DNA from: Liolophura sinensis
Taxonomy: Eukaryota > Mollusca > Polyplacophora > Chitonida > Chitonidae
Direction: 5' to 3'
Assembly: GCF_032854445.1 (NCBI RefSeq)
Contig: NC_088297.1
Coordinates: 27,087,915-27,151,914, forward strand
DNA: 64,000 bases
In this document: positions 33,201 to 48,200 of the stretch, one piece after another
How the letters are laid out: the number at the start of each line of letters is the position of its first letter
How positions within the stretch are numbered: the first letter of the stretch is position 1
Notes under the pieces: model-generated
Database searches by the model: none
What the model was told of the DNA's origin: nothing
What the model saw: the letters and a program-made list of their open reading frames with translations, nothing else
Program-made: the position numbers and the translations under genes

Positions 33201-36200
33201 CGCGCTGTGTCCACTGTTATATCAGGGTGGCGCCTCTTAGGTGAGTACACATATTTGTGGTAGGTCCTGTATATTTGAAACCGATTTTCCATGTCTGACA
33301 TGTAGTTACCAAGTGGCTGCCTGCCGGGAAAGCAAAATGCTTCCACACAGCAGATTTGTACTTCGCTCCGCTCACATGGCACGGGGTATTAAGTTCTTGA
33401 CGCGACACCATTTTGGTTGTTGGTCTTTCAAGGAGACATAGTATGGGTCATTTGATTAGCTGTACTGCTGACCAAAAGCCAATCAGAGCAAGGCTTCCGG
33501 AAACTGGTTGACTTCCGCTGTAAGCCGGAGGCTGTTAGCCAGAGGCCAGTAGCCGGTAGTCAAAACACAGATTTAAACTCGGCAAACTAAAGGTTTGTGA
33601 GTTCATTCACATCTTTGCAAAATACGTTATACATAGATGTTGCACATCGGTACGCGTATTGTGGGGCAACAAATCGCGATTCACCGATACAGCAGTGTAT
33701 CCTTACTTCGCTAGATGTAAATGAAGATTTCTGTTAAAGGCAAACAAAACAGTAAATTGAAGTACATTGTGTGTACGAGATGAAAGAACATTAAAAACTG
33801 TCCAGGAGAATGGTTGGATTTATGTTTTTTAATTGGTGTAACCTGCGTTTGAATTTTTTTCTTTTATGGCGGCATTTTCTGACCAAAATGAGACCAGTGA
33901 GGCCACATTTTGCCAATTAGCACACATTAGACTGCTACATTTCATCATTCAAAATTCATATACATACAGATCAATGAATGCATTTGCTGATTTGGAACAA
34001 ATCATTTTGTGCAAAAAGTGTAGATGTGACGTAATTGATACGTTCTGGGTCACAACAGACCACAGTAGAATGGGATCGTTTTAGTAATGCAGTTTTAGCC
34101 AGTTAGAGAAATACTGGGAAATAGGAAGTGTTGGTCATGTACAACAGGTACAGTTGTCTCCCTTTATCGTTTACAGAAAATGGCAATGACTGGCTTCAAA
34201 CTGTTCAGAAATTGTTCAGAACTGATTGATTATGAAGAGTTCTTTGAAGGTGAGTTACAGATAAGACTAGACTGAAATTCATGTGTATTTCATCTACTGT
34301 ATTTCATCTACAAGTTTAGCTTGTTTCAAGTGACAGATTTCGATGGATTCTGACTGATCCATCCACACATAGAAGGCCACTGAAGAGTTCTTTTGCAAAG
34401 AGTTTAAGTAAATTATTATTACAGGCCATAAGACATAAGAGGCGATTAACCGGCCGATCGCCTGTCATTCTCCTAAACGTAAATTCAGGATCACTATGTA
34501 AATTCAGGATCACTATGTAAATTCTTGATCACCATGTAAATTCAGGATCACCATGTAAATTCAGGATCACTATGTAAATTCTTGATCACCATGTAAATTC
34601 AGGATCACCATGTAAATTCTTGATCACCATGTAAATTCTTGATCACCATGTAAATTCTCTATCACCATGTAAATTCTCTATCACCATGTAAATTCTCCAT
34701 CACCATGTAAATTCAGGATCACCATGTAAATTCTCTATCACCATGTAAATTCAGGATCACCGTGTAAATTCTTGATCACCATGTAAATTCTTGATCATGT
34801 AAATTCTCTATCACCATGTAAATTCTTGATCACCATGTAAATTCAGGATCACCATCTAAATTCTTGATCACCATGTAAATTCTTGATCACCATGTAAATT
34901 CTCTATCACCATGTAAATTCAGGATCACCATGTAAATTCAGTATCACCATGTAAATTCTCTATCACCATGTAAATTCAGGATCACCATGTAAATTCTCTA
35001 TCACCATGTAAATTCTTGATCACCATGTAAACCGCAGGGGATCGATAATTTCATGTGTTGTCAAGTACAGTGTGCTTTCAGTTGGTCACAATATATAAAT
35101 TTGTTTTACTTAAAAGAAAATCCGGTCTTTACGCCGGTTTTAAAACATAACAGATTATCTGCATTGGCAACTGACATGAAAATGGCCGCTGTGAGTGTAG
35201 ACTACTTATGTTTAATGTGACGTATGATTGGCTCAAGGAATATATCGTGAAAGTGTGAAATGTCTTGTTTGCATAATCCCAAATAAATGTTCTCACAGAG
35301 GAGTTTGTACACACACACACTGAAAGGCTGGAAACCGTTCATCAAAAGACTTTTACAAATGGCCATTCACGGAGGAGTCTGATGTCCTGAACCCTGATAG
35401 TGACAGCTACATAGATAAACTGCAGTGCAACAATATTCAGTGTTTGATTGGTACTTTACTCTGTTTTTCAAGAATTTTGCACCTATATGACAGCGACCAG
35501 CATTATAGTAGGAGGAAGTCAGGTTGAAAGCAATAATGTCATCCAGTCACCTGTTTATATCAGTGACATCATACACAGATATACAGAATAGCAAATGTAA
35601 TTTAATGATTAATATTTTAATTAACACTATTTCCATGTTAAAATCAATGAAATAATATTATTAAAAACAGTAAAATATATGACAATTGTCTGTATGAGTT
35701 TTCATTCAGACGTGATCAAACCTGTAAGCTTCAAAATGAAGAAAACATATAGTTTGTAAAATATGGTAGCCCTTTATCTTTACATGGCAGTGTTGGTATA
35801 TGTAACTTAAATTAATTCTCTCTGTACACAACTTCTCAGTTAGTTAAGTTAAGGTATGGGTTTGAGGTTCCCATACACCTTTCTAGAAGGTGACGTCTTC
35901 CAGATGACAGAGAAGCTGATGTATAGGATGCTCCAGGAAAAGTTGAGCCGAATCATGGGTGAGCGAATGAGGGGAGCAGTCCATCCTGCTGGATGTTGTA
36001 GGGGTGATCATGATGTTGATCTCCTGACTGAAAATCCAGGGCCACTTCATCCTTATGCCCAGGCCTGTAGTAAGAAAAATAAAGTCTCAAGGTGCATTTT
36101 GATTGGCCAAATTTTAGGCCAAATGCAGCTATAATCATTGTTGTTTTTTTTATTTTATTTTTTTTTTTTTTCAAAGATATAATTATCAATATATAAATAA

Positions 36201-39200
36201 TACATCTAAAACGAGACTTTCAAGACTATATATATATATATCCTCCCTCATTATTAAGGCCACCCTATGTTCTTAGTTTCTACATCACTAAATTCCAGCT
36301 GCAGTTTGAAAGTGACAGCGTGGGACAGTTCACCAGCAACCTGTGAATGGCCGTGGGTTTCCCCCAGGCCCTGCCAGGTTTTGCCCTATTATAATGCTGG
36401 TTGCCATCATATAAGTGAAATATTCTTGAGTACGGTGTAGAACACCATTCAAATAAATAAATGGTTTATTTATTTGATTGGTGTTCTACAGGAAGTTTCA
36501 GTTTCTTTAGGTATATATATAGTAGAGGTGTTAAAAGCCTTGTCCTTGAGAAAAATGGTTGCTGAGACAACGGACTATGCAGCAACATAACAAAATCCTC
36601 CATTATCCACTCTTGTTAGAATTATAGTAAATGTCCATGTATGCGATTTATTTCTTTTTCACGCGAAGAGAAGACATCGATAGTTATGACAACACCAAGT
36701 CGTTGAGTTTATCTGATTTGATTTGATTGGTGTTTTAAGGTGTACTCAAGAATATTTCACTTATATGACAGCAGAGGTTACATAGGTGTGGATGATAGGA
36801 CAGAAACATGATAAGAAATATTCGCTCTTGGCTGTGGACTATGACGGTAGATATTCCTTATTAATTCAGTCTTTTTTGTGTTTTTCTGTTTCAGTCTTTG
36901 ACATGCCAGATACTTTCAACTCCTGGTTCCTTGTCATGGAACTCCATGTCTGGTAAGATCCATGTCCTGCTTCTAATGAAAAAATAAAGACTGACTTGTC
37001 ATTTCTTTCCTGAGACAACACCTCTTTGCCCTCTGTATATGCTCCCTCATAAAAGAATAATGGCTGACTTGTCATTTCTTTCCTGAGACAACACCTCTTT
37101 GCCCTCTGTATATGCTCCCTCATGAAAGAATAATGGCTGACTTGTCATTTCTTTCCTGAGACAACACCTCTTTGCCCTCTGAATATGGTTCCACATAGAG
37201 CTAAGCATTCTTGCTGACAGTCAATGCCGTGTGTTGAAAGAAAAAAACTGTACCCAACTGTGATACAATGTAGAGAAGGTGTCATTTTCCAGTTGCTAAC
37301 CACCTTGGTCATGAAGACCCCTGAGTCTCTCACCAGTGCGGTCGCTGTGAGTTCATCCAGCTCATACTGGCTTCCTCTCCGTCGGTACGTGGGAAGGTCT
37401 GCCAGCCACCTGCAGATGGTCGTGGGTTTCCCCCGGGCACTGCCCGGGTTTCCACCCACTATAATGCTGGCCGCCGTCGCATAAGTGAAATATTCTTGAG
37501 TACGGCGTAAAACACCAATCAAGTAAATAAATAAATACATGAAGACCCCCTGGAATTCATTAAAGATTTGCATCTTAAGGGCTGATGCCAGGCTTTCCTG
37601 CAGTCTGCTGACTAGCATATACTGAAAATCTTCAAGACTTCTGACCTCTAAGGCTCTTCTTTTCAGAGGAATTTATGCATACAACTACTTGTATTATGAA
37701 AATGTCACTAAAAATGATTTGTTTGTGTCATTATACGTGCAAGCTTCAGAAAACTGTGCAAATTATTTCTCTACTCTTTGCATTCCATAGTCCTCTCAGA
37801 ATGTTTCAGTGATATTAGCCACACTGGTGATTGAAAAGTTGAAGACAGGGTAGTCACTGAAGCTGTGAGACAACCTACATACTGCATAGCCATTAGGGTA
37901 GTCACTGAAGCTGTGAGACAACCTACATACTGCATAGCAGTTAGGGTAGTCACTGAAGATGTGACACAACCTACATACTGCATAGCCATTAGGGTAGTCA
38001 CTGCTGCTGTGACACAACCTACATACGGCATATCCATTAGGGTAGTCACTGAAGCTGTGAGACAACCTACATACTGCATGGCCATTAGGGTAATCACTGC
38101 TGCTGTGACACAACCTGCATACGGCATAGCCATTAGGGTAGTCACTGCTGCTGTGACACAACCTACATACTGCAAAGCCATTAGGGTAGTCACTGCTGTT
38201 GTGACACAACTTGCATACGGCGTAGCCATTAGGGTAGTCACTGCTGCTGTGAGACAACTTACATACTGCATAGCAATTAGGGTAGTCACTGCTGCTGTGA
38301 CACAACCTGCATACGGCATAGCAATTAGGGTAGTCACTGCTGCTGTGACACAACCTACATACTGCAAAGCCATTAGGGTAGTCACTGCTGTTGTGACACA
38401 ACTTGCATACGGCGTAGCCATTAGGGTAGTCACTGCTGCTGTGAGACAACTTACATACTGCATAGCCATTAGGGTAGTCACTGCTGCTGTGACACAACCT
38501 GCATACGGCATAGCCATTAGGGTAGTCACTGAAGCTGTGACTCAACCTACATACTGCATAGCCATTAGGGTAGTCACTGCTGCTGTGACACAACCTACAT
38601 ACTGCATAGCCATTAGGGTAGTCACTGAAGCTGTGACACAACCTACATACGGCATAGCCATTAGGGTAGTCACTGCTGCTGTGACACAACCTACATGCTG
38701 CATAGCCATTAGGGTAGTCACTGAAGCTGTGAGACAACCTACATACTGCATAGCAATTAGGGTAGTCACTGCTGCTGTGACACAACCTGCATACGGCATA
38801 GCCATTAGGGTAGTCACTGCTGCTGTGACACAACCTACATACTGCATAGCCATTAGGGTAGTCACTGCTGCTGTGACACAACCTACATACTGCATAGCCA
38901 TTAGGGTAGTCACTGAAGCTGTGACACAACCTACATACTGCATAGCCATTAGGGTAGTCACTGCTGCTGTGACACAACCTGCATACTGCATAGCCATTAG
39001 GGTAGTCACTGCTGCTGTGACACAACCTACATACTGCATAGCCATTAGGGAAGTCACTGCTGCTGTGACACAACTTACATATTGCATAGCCATTAGGGTA
39101 GTCACTGCTGCTGTGACACAACTTACATACTGCAAAGCCATTAGGGTAGCCACTGCTGCTGTGACACAACATACATACTACATAGCCATTAGGGTAGTCA

Positions 39201-42200
39201 CTGAAGCTGTGAGACAACCTACATACTGCATAGCCATTAGGGTAGTCACTGCTACTGTGACACAACCTGCATACGGCATAGCCATTAGGGTAGTCACTGC
39301 TGCTGTGACACAACCTACATACTGCATAGCCATTAGGGTAGTCACTGAAGCTGTGAGACAACTTACATACTGCATAGCCATTAGGGTAGTCACTGAAGCT
39401 GTGAGACAACCTACATACTGCATATCCATTAGGGTAGTCACTGCTGCTGTGACACAACCTACATGCTGCAAAGCCATTAGGGTAGTCACTGCTGCTGTGA
39501 CACAACCTACAAACTGCATAGCAGTTAGGGTAGTCACTGCTGCTGTGACACAACCAACATATGGCATAGCCATTAGGGTAGTTACTGCTGCTGTGACACA
39601 ACCTACATGCTGCATAGCAATTAGGGTAGTCACTGAAGCTGTGAGACAACCTACATACTGCATAGCCATTAGGGTAGTCACTGCTGCTGTGACACAACCT
39701 ACATGCTGCATAGCCATTAGGGTAGTCACTGCTGCTGTGACACAACTTACATACTGCATAGCAATTAGGGTAGTCACTGCTGCTGTGACACAACCTACAT
39801 GCTGCATAATGCCACTTCAGTGTTAAAGAGGATTAGTCCATTACCGCCCTTCATTTTGAAAAGTTGTTGTACTAGTGCAGTATTTGGGGGCACGGCTTGA
39901 TATTTCATCTCACACCAGGCCATACCATGCAACATGATGGTCTAACTCGGTGTACTTTAATTCTTCAAACTTTTCACATGTTTCCCAGGTGTTTGTTCAA
40001 GCATATTCTGAAGGCATTATTCTGCATAGACTGAAATACTTTTTATTTACACTTTTTGTGATGCCCTGAAATTGGCCAAACCAACCAATGTAGGTTTGTT
40101 CCCAAAATCAAATTAAAAATGTTCCTAGATTGCTCTGAAAGTTGTTCTTTTAAATGTGGAAAGGTTGAGGACAAAGGGTAGTAAATCCTGAGGAAAGGAT
40201 TTCTCTATACAAGTTTAAATTCACTCAGTCAGTAAACTGCCAGGTTAATTGGTTTTCTAAGGTATGCTGTTATTTCCTAACAACTGTTATCGATGAGCTA
40301 CCCTGAGTATCCCATGACCCTTGTATGTGTGAAAAAGTAATAATATCGTTGTTTGACTTTGCTCAGGATGTACATGGTGCGACTGGCAGCAGAGGGAGCC
40401 GATGGGAAATATGTGAGGAACAGTCTGGTAGAAATGATGTGGAAAGATGTGGAAGAAAGAATCAAAATGATTGGGGTAATGTTCTAATGCTGCCTGTACA
40501 TTGAGTGCCGATTCATTCAGGAGGTGGCTACAATGTACATGTTTACTTGGTCTTATCTCTCCATCATAGCTTCTTCTTGTAAAAATGTGAAGAAGTATCA
40601 GAACTGTCCTCCTATTGTAGAAGAGTTTCCTTTCCCGCGTCTTGAAATCGGAAACCTCCCATTAAACACAGAAAACATCCTCAAAGTAAGGTTTCCGCAA
40701 CTGCCGCGATTAACTTTTCAACTCCTTTTCAATAGCACTCTGTGCGAGTCCAGCGTATATTGGGAGTCAGACAGGATTTGTCCTTATTGCTGACACATTA
40801 GCAGTTCTCACACACTAACTGGCTATATATCAAAATAAAGTACATCTTTTATGATTACCTGTATATAAATTTGCCCAGGGGTGATTTATGATTTATCCTG
40901 CCATTGATGGGTATAATACAAATAAACACATGGAGATTTCGAGCACTGTTGATTGTAAGTTGTCGCTTTAAACACAGTTTGACATTATCTGATGGTAAGT
41001 TCTGTTTATAGCCTTGTACTGGGTGGTCACACTCAATTTCCAGGGAGTTTTCTTCCAGAATTCCCATTCATCATAAAAAGATGATCATGAAACAATCAAG
41101 ATGCAATTTTTGTGAAGTAAACCTTTATATACTAAATTCATTATGATTAAAGCTGAAGAAAACGTGAACTGCTGGTGGTAGGAGCATAGGCTGATGGCCC
41201 AGTCAAGCATGAGCTTGCATGTCTATTGCATTCAGGGACTGTCCATGTAATCCGCTGACCACCCCTGATGTTCTCCCCGCAGCGCCCAGTTCCATGAAAT
41301 CATTTGCTTGATGTGCTTAGCCATTATTTTTTGTCTATGAGCTGTCTGATGATAAGAACCCATTATTTTTTTGTCTTTGAGCTAATGTCTTATGATAAGA
41401 ACCCGTTATGTTTTGTCTATGAGCTGTCTGATGATAAGAACCCATTATTTTTTGTCTCTGAGCTAATGTCTGATGATAAGAACCCATTACTTTTGTCTTT
41501 GAGGTAATGTCTTATAAGAAGCCCATTATTTTTTTGTCTATGAGCTAATGTCTTATGATAACAACCCGTTATGTTTTGTCTATGAGCTGTCTGATGATAA
41601 GAACCCATTATTTTTTGTCTATGAGATAATGTCTTATGATAACAACCCGTTATTTTTTGTGTATGTGATAATGTCTTATGATAAGAACAAATATTTTTTG
41701 TCTATGAGCTGTCTGATGATAAGAACCCATTATTTTTTGTCTTTGAGCTAATGTCTTATGATAAGGACCCATTATTAAAGCTTGATGTGAAGGGATTCTT
41801 ACAGTATTTATAGATGTGATTGAACTAGAAACATTCTCTTTTGAAGATTTTCAATTGTTTTTCATTGACAATAATAGCCATTTAATTTGCATGAAGTGGA
41901 TCTCTTTAAATTTTTTTTTTAACAGCCTTTATAGATCATGATTAAAACAAAAAAAAAATCTCCTTCAGTTGTTTCAACAGGTATCCACCTAACCGATAAA
42001 TATTAATATATATTATATAATATGTTGTTGTTGTTGTTGTACAGGGAGGAGCCCGTCGTAGTTACCTAAGAGACAGTCTAGAGAGCCTGGGTGGCCATTT
42101 CCGCATGAGTCTGTACGCCTATGATGAGGTATGTACTGTGTTATTTGATGTTGACTCTCCTTGCCGCTCAGAATAGCTCAATACATTATCACCCAGATAG

Positions 42201-45200
42201 ATGCCACTAGTGTGCCTCGGGTGTGCCATAGGTGTGCCACTCAAACAGCTTAACGGCGTGCCGTTCATGGCAGAGTGGATCACTCTTCTATCTGAAGGCT
42301 GGCAGTGGCATGCCGCGGGGGTGCCATAGGTGTGCCACTCAAGCTGATTAACAGCGAGCCGCCCATGGCAGAGTGGATCACCCAGATAGAAGGCTGGCAG
42401 TGGCATGTCACTAGTGTATCTCAGGTGTGCCATAGGTGTGCAACTCAAACTGCTTAATGGCAAGCCGTCCATGGCAGAGTGGATCACCCAGATAGAAGGC
42501 TGGCAGCGGCATGCCACTAGTGTGCCTCAGGTGTGCCACTCAAACTGCTTAATGGCAAGCCGTCCATGGCAGAGTGGATCACCCAGATAGAAGGCTGGCA
42601 GTGGCATGTCACTAGTGTATCTCAGGTGTGCCATAGGTTTGCAACTCAAACTGATTAACGGCGAGCCGTCCAAGGCAGAGTGGATCACCCAGATAGAAGG
42701 CTGGCAGTGGCATGCCACTAGGGTGCCGCGGGGGTGCCATAGGTGTGCAACTCAAACTGCTTAATGGCAAGCCGTCCATGGCAGAGTGGATCACCCAGAT
42801 AGAAGGCTGGCAGCGGCATGCCACTAGTGTGCCTCAGGTGTGCCACTCAAACTGCTTAATGGCAAGCCGTCCATGGCAGAGTGGATCACCCAGATAGAAG
42901 GCTGGCAGTGGCATGCCACTAGTGTGCCTCAGGTGTGCCACTCAAACTGCTTAATGGCAAGCCGTCCATGGCAGAGTGGATCACCCAGATAGAAGGCTCG
43001 TAGTGACATAGAGCCACTAGTGTGCCTCAGGTTTGCCACTCACACTGCTTAATGGCAGAGTGGATAAGAAGCTTGCCTCTCACACCAGACGCATGGGTTC
43101 ATTCCCTTTACTCACCAGGAAGTTTAATGTACAATACTGCATTGTTTTCAGGGGTCTTCACAAAAATTCCAAGGTTGCCACCGTCATGGATAAAGTTTAA
43201 AGTGATGAATTGTCATGAAGAATTAATGTATTTTGAAAATGAGGAGGTCCTTTTTGTTTGTGAATGTGGACATGTAGGCCCTATACCAGTGTGTTCCATT
43301 ACCACAGTGTAATCTACTTGTAAAACAGTTTCATTATTGAAAAGGTATAAGTGAAATATTGTTCAATACTGCATAAAACACTAATCAAAAAAATAAATAA
43401 ATCAAAACTGGTTTCAGGTTTTGTTTCCATTTAAGTCATGAATTTTAGTCAGATTTCATCTCGAAAGAGTCATGCATTTTTGGTTTGAAATGCCTGTGGC
43501 AACCTTGCAGTTGATAGTTGATGTGTTTCCCTTGTGTGATAATGTTTGCAGGAGACTGTTTCTCTTTATCTAATACTGTGAAGGACTTAATTTTGGAGTG
43601 GAACTAATTTTCACGGATTTCGTGGTCAATAATTTACTGTGAGAATTAATTCCAGCGAAAAAAATATCCAATATTGAATCATATACTACAGGTAGTAGTA
43701 ATAATGAAGTGAAACGTTTGCCAGGGTGACGGGAGAATGCCCGATGGGCCAGCTAAATTTTTTGACAGCAGGGAAGGGAAATTACGGTTTAAATACATGT
43801 ATATACAAACTCTGGTGCTAAGGCTTGGTGAATATAAAACAAAGTGGGAGCTTATTCATCTTTAGTTTGATCAATTTTCGCTATGTAAAGTGAAAGAAAA
43901 GTAGATACCAGCACGTGCTGGCTTTTAATGAATGTCGCTCTGATACACACTATGCCATTGGCTGTGTCTCTCCTATGGTCCAATGAGTGAGCTTCTAACA
44001 AACTGTGAAGTGTGTACAACCACACAATGGCCGTTTGACAGTTACGTTAATGTTTGTGGTTTCTGACCTGCTACAGAGGACGATTAAAACTGAAAACAAT
44101 GCAAAACTTACCGTGTTGCTAGATAAAGAATGAGTGACTTGCACCGATAATGGTGAATTTGTATGTTTTGCATTAAACTGCTCAAAAAGTGACTGGTCAC
44201 TTTGCCAGGTGTTCAAAAGTACTCATCAGCAGTTCGAAAAGAAGTGACACCTGTTTGAGTACTGCTCATGGTGGGCGCGAAACTAATCTTCTTACGTAGT
44301 GATAATAGATCCCCCATTGTTTTAACCTCTGATCCAGATCATGAGGATTGGCGACACCGCAGGAAACAAAGGAGGATTAAAGCCACCCATGATGATACCT
44401 GTTTGAATAATTTCGACCATATTGTATCTTGGAAAATTTTAAGGTTTTAAGATTGTTTTTCAGTATTTTAAATACACGAAAATTATTTCCCACGAACTTA
44501 TTTTTGGAGAAAATCCGCCAAAATAAATTCCAGCGAATAATAAGTACTTTATAGTATGACAACTTACCGGTTTCATGCGTCTATCAATGTGAAAACCATT
44601 ACACGAGTGAAAAATTCTTGAGTATGGCTTTAAGCTTCAAATTAATAAATGAGAAAAAAAAAAAGAAAAACTTGTTACCAGAATAAAAGAAAAATGTGAT
44701 ATGCCTCGTACTGGTAATCATTCGATCCATCATTTGAGGAATCGGGTGTGAAGGCCAGTTTCCCTGTTAAATTGACAGTAATTAGCAGAATAACTTATTC
44801 CTGTCATCGCGGATTATTCTTTTTGCTTGAATCGCTACTAGAACCGCGACTGTACTAAGCAGTTTCCACCACTCATAACCTGGCCACCTTCATATACATG
44901 CTACCGATAAGCTATATATATGCTTGTACCTATTCCAGGGCCTATTGTCTCATGACCGTGTGTTGGCGGGCGCTCTTTGGAGGATATTTTTTGAGAAGGC
45001 AGATACAGATCCAGGTTCCCTGGCTCGCATGGTGGAATATGTTCGACAACAGGTACGTTACTGTGTTACCTTAAATTTGAGTGTTAGTACTGATCAGTGG
45101 TTACATTTGTTCCTGCATGGTCAGAGTGAAAAGAAAAGATTTATTTATTTATTTATTTATTTGATTGGTGTTTTATGCCATACTCAAGAATATTTCACTT

Positions 45201-48200
45201 ATACGACAGCAGCCAGCATTATAGTGGGAGGAAACCGGGTAGAGCCTGGTTGAAACCCATGACCATCTGCAGGTTGCTGCCAGACCTTCGAAAAGAAAAG
45301 ACAACAATAGACTAAATATACATGTATGTATACATCTATTAAGTGGTTTAATAAGCATAAAGTTTTGTCTTTGTGATGTTACTTAACTGAGATATCAGAG
45401 TTGAAAATATAAACATGGCTCACATTGAGAAAATTGGAAGCGCTGCCATGTTATCAGTTCTGATCAGGCGGGCGCAAGTTATTGGTATAACCTCTTACCT
45501 CGCCGTTTTCTCCCACCACAATGCTGGTCGGTGTCATATAAGTGAAATATTCTTGAGTATGCGTAAAACACCCATCAAATAAATAAATTAGTCTTACTTC
45601 CCCCGAACCCAGGTTTGCCTTCTAGCCATTTGTGCATGGGGTACAGGGGTATGACATTGTGTTCCTAGTTGTTTAATATGGCCTAGTAATTGATTCATTA
45701 AGTTAACAAGCACATCAAGGAAAAATGGGTGTGACCATTTAAGGTTGCTTCTTTCTGCAGAATAATGGTTATATGATTTGTTGTCTTTTCTTTTAATGAT
45801 ACCCAGTAGTCAAAGTAGGACTTGCCTATTACAAACCTAACATTGGTATTTTTCAGATACGACAATAGCTAATTGTGTGATCGTTTCAGATGTATTAAAA
45901 ATTCTGCAGTATCAGACATAGTATGCTCAGTGCTTGATTTATTTATTTATTTATTTTGATTGGTGTTTTATGCCGTAATCAAGGATATTTCACTTATACC
46001 ATGGCGGCCAGCCTTATGGTCGGAGGAAACCGGGCAGAGGCCGGGCAAAACCCACAACCATCCGCAGGTTGCTGGCAGACCTTATCACATAGGAAGGAAG
46101 AGGAAGCCAGCATCAGCTGTACTTGAACTCACAGCGACGACAATGGTGAGAGGCTTGTGGGTCATTTACACTGTGCTAGCACATTAACCAACTGAGCCAC
46201 AGAGGCCCCCTCAGTGCTTGAAAAACAAAATTTTGTAATGATTTATAAAGGATACACAATGAGTGACGCATTATATCAGTTTTATTGAACAAGTGGTGTG
46301 ATTTTCATTTGATGCAAATGAAACTTACATTACGAGTTTAATAAGTTTGATTTAACATGTGAGGAATTGCATGTCCTATTTATCCCATAATATATTTTGA
46401 TCGGACTTAGAAGGTTGATATAGAAGACAGTGTGTGTTTGTTTTGACAAGTATGTAAATGAGATGCGTACTGATATTGATATATGTGAAACGGTTGGAAC
46501 TGAACCACGCATTCAACAAAATTGCGGAAATCTGTGATTTCTGTGAACAGAAAACATAACGCAGTCCACCAGTGAGCTGTAATTTTTTTTGAAAATATCA
46601 GTGTTTATAACTGTTCATATTGTCGAAACATTTGGCTCCAAAATTGTGACCTAGATCCAGGTCATATCTCTGTGACGTCATGCGATAACTTGCAGTGTGC
46701 GAGGAGCGGTGTTCTCGAAAATCATACTGAGTGAAATATTCGAATATAGGCTTTTAATGCAAACACTTTGTTGCTTTTACTGACCATTATAGAACTTGGA
46801 GAATGCAACAAAACAGTGTCTATGATGCTTCAAAGGGCTTGGTTTTAGTTCTGTTTTGGACTTTCCATATGACAGTAGACGTGATGTTGAATCTGAGGGT
46901 CACAGTGAGAACAGTTATCGTGTTCGATGTGGCAAATAGAATGGACTAAATCTAAGAATAATGTTGAGGTACATCAGTTGCTCACCAGTTCATACACACA
47001 AGACAACTCTTAACAAAGTTAAGTTCGTAGGTTTTTAATTTGGTGCACATCTGATACGAGGCATGTTGCTGTCATTGTTGACGGTTGAACTTAGGTTCAA
47101 GTGAAAGACAGCACCTGACTAATGTTTACATCCACTAATTAAGAGACTGTCATTCAAAGTGTCTTAGAGCGGCAGGCATTAAATATTTGTTTAGATTTTT
47201 TTCAACCCAGTAAAAGTTTAGTGAAACTTTGTCTTGTCATAGCTTCAGTGCGTCTCCATTATCGACTGCAAGGTGATTATTGACAGTTTACTCTAGCTGT
47301 CTAACATCAAAGGTATTTCCGGTATAATAGCCTAAGCAGTAAGGTTTGACAGGTTAAAGTTGTGGACTTCGGCGATAAAGGACCAAGTGATAAATAGCTT
47401 TCAGGAAAATTGAACATATTGGAAGGAGATTTCTTGCACTGCTTGAACTGTGGCCTACTGTATCATTTATACAGTTTGCGAGTAGCCTGCAGATGCAGGG
47501 CCTGGGTATCCCTGGTTCAGGTGGTAGCCTCCGGAGGGGTTCTGGTACCCGGAATTCTGATTCCTGTTGAATGTTTACAAAATGACAGCGGGATTGTTAT
47601 ACAGTTGGATTCATGCTTAACAAATGGACACAAATGGAAATAAATCTAAGCACCACTGTCACTGGATTTTATGCTTTAATTTTGTAGCAGTGGCTTCTAA
47701 GATGAGAGCAGTGCTGACCTAGTTATCGCGGACATAAGAGAAAGCAAGTCGACTTAAACAGGGCGTGTCAATTATTCACTGTATTTTATAAAAGAGAACT
47801 GATTAAAACATCCCTTGTATGCGACAATGACCAAGGGCAAAATTTAAATTCTTCAGTTCTAATAAATTCAGAGAAAAAATATTATATCATAAGATTTAAT
47901 TCATTGAAGCAATGTCGAGTGAGATGCCTTCTCATTATGATAAACGTTCGCCGTCCCTAAATGAATTTTTTTACTGACACTGACATTTGGTATTTAGCAG
48001 CTGAATGCTGACTGTATGCTAACATGAATGACAAAAATGTATTTGTATAATTTGAACAGCGCATCTAAGTAGGTTTAAGGTCTACTGGGGAGATGAATGT
48101 GATCTGAGCCGAGACGGTATGCTGCTGTCTGACATAATTTGTGATACCGTCGTTGAATATTACACGGTTTGTAAATCAACTGATTTTACGTCTGTGGTGC

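Noticed and set aside
37796..39826. Very long open frames (665 and 653 residues) on opposite strands
   Set aside because: Both are the same 48-bp tandem unit read in different frames; the block sits in a UQCC1 intron and has no start context, domain or splice structure of its own.
41314..41776. CRISPR-like alternation of repeat and variable parts
   Set aside because: The variable parts are diverged units of the same tandem repeat, and the genes are spliced eukaryotic genes.
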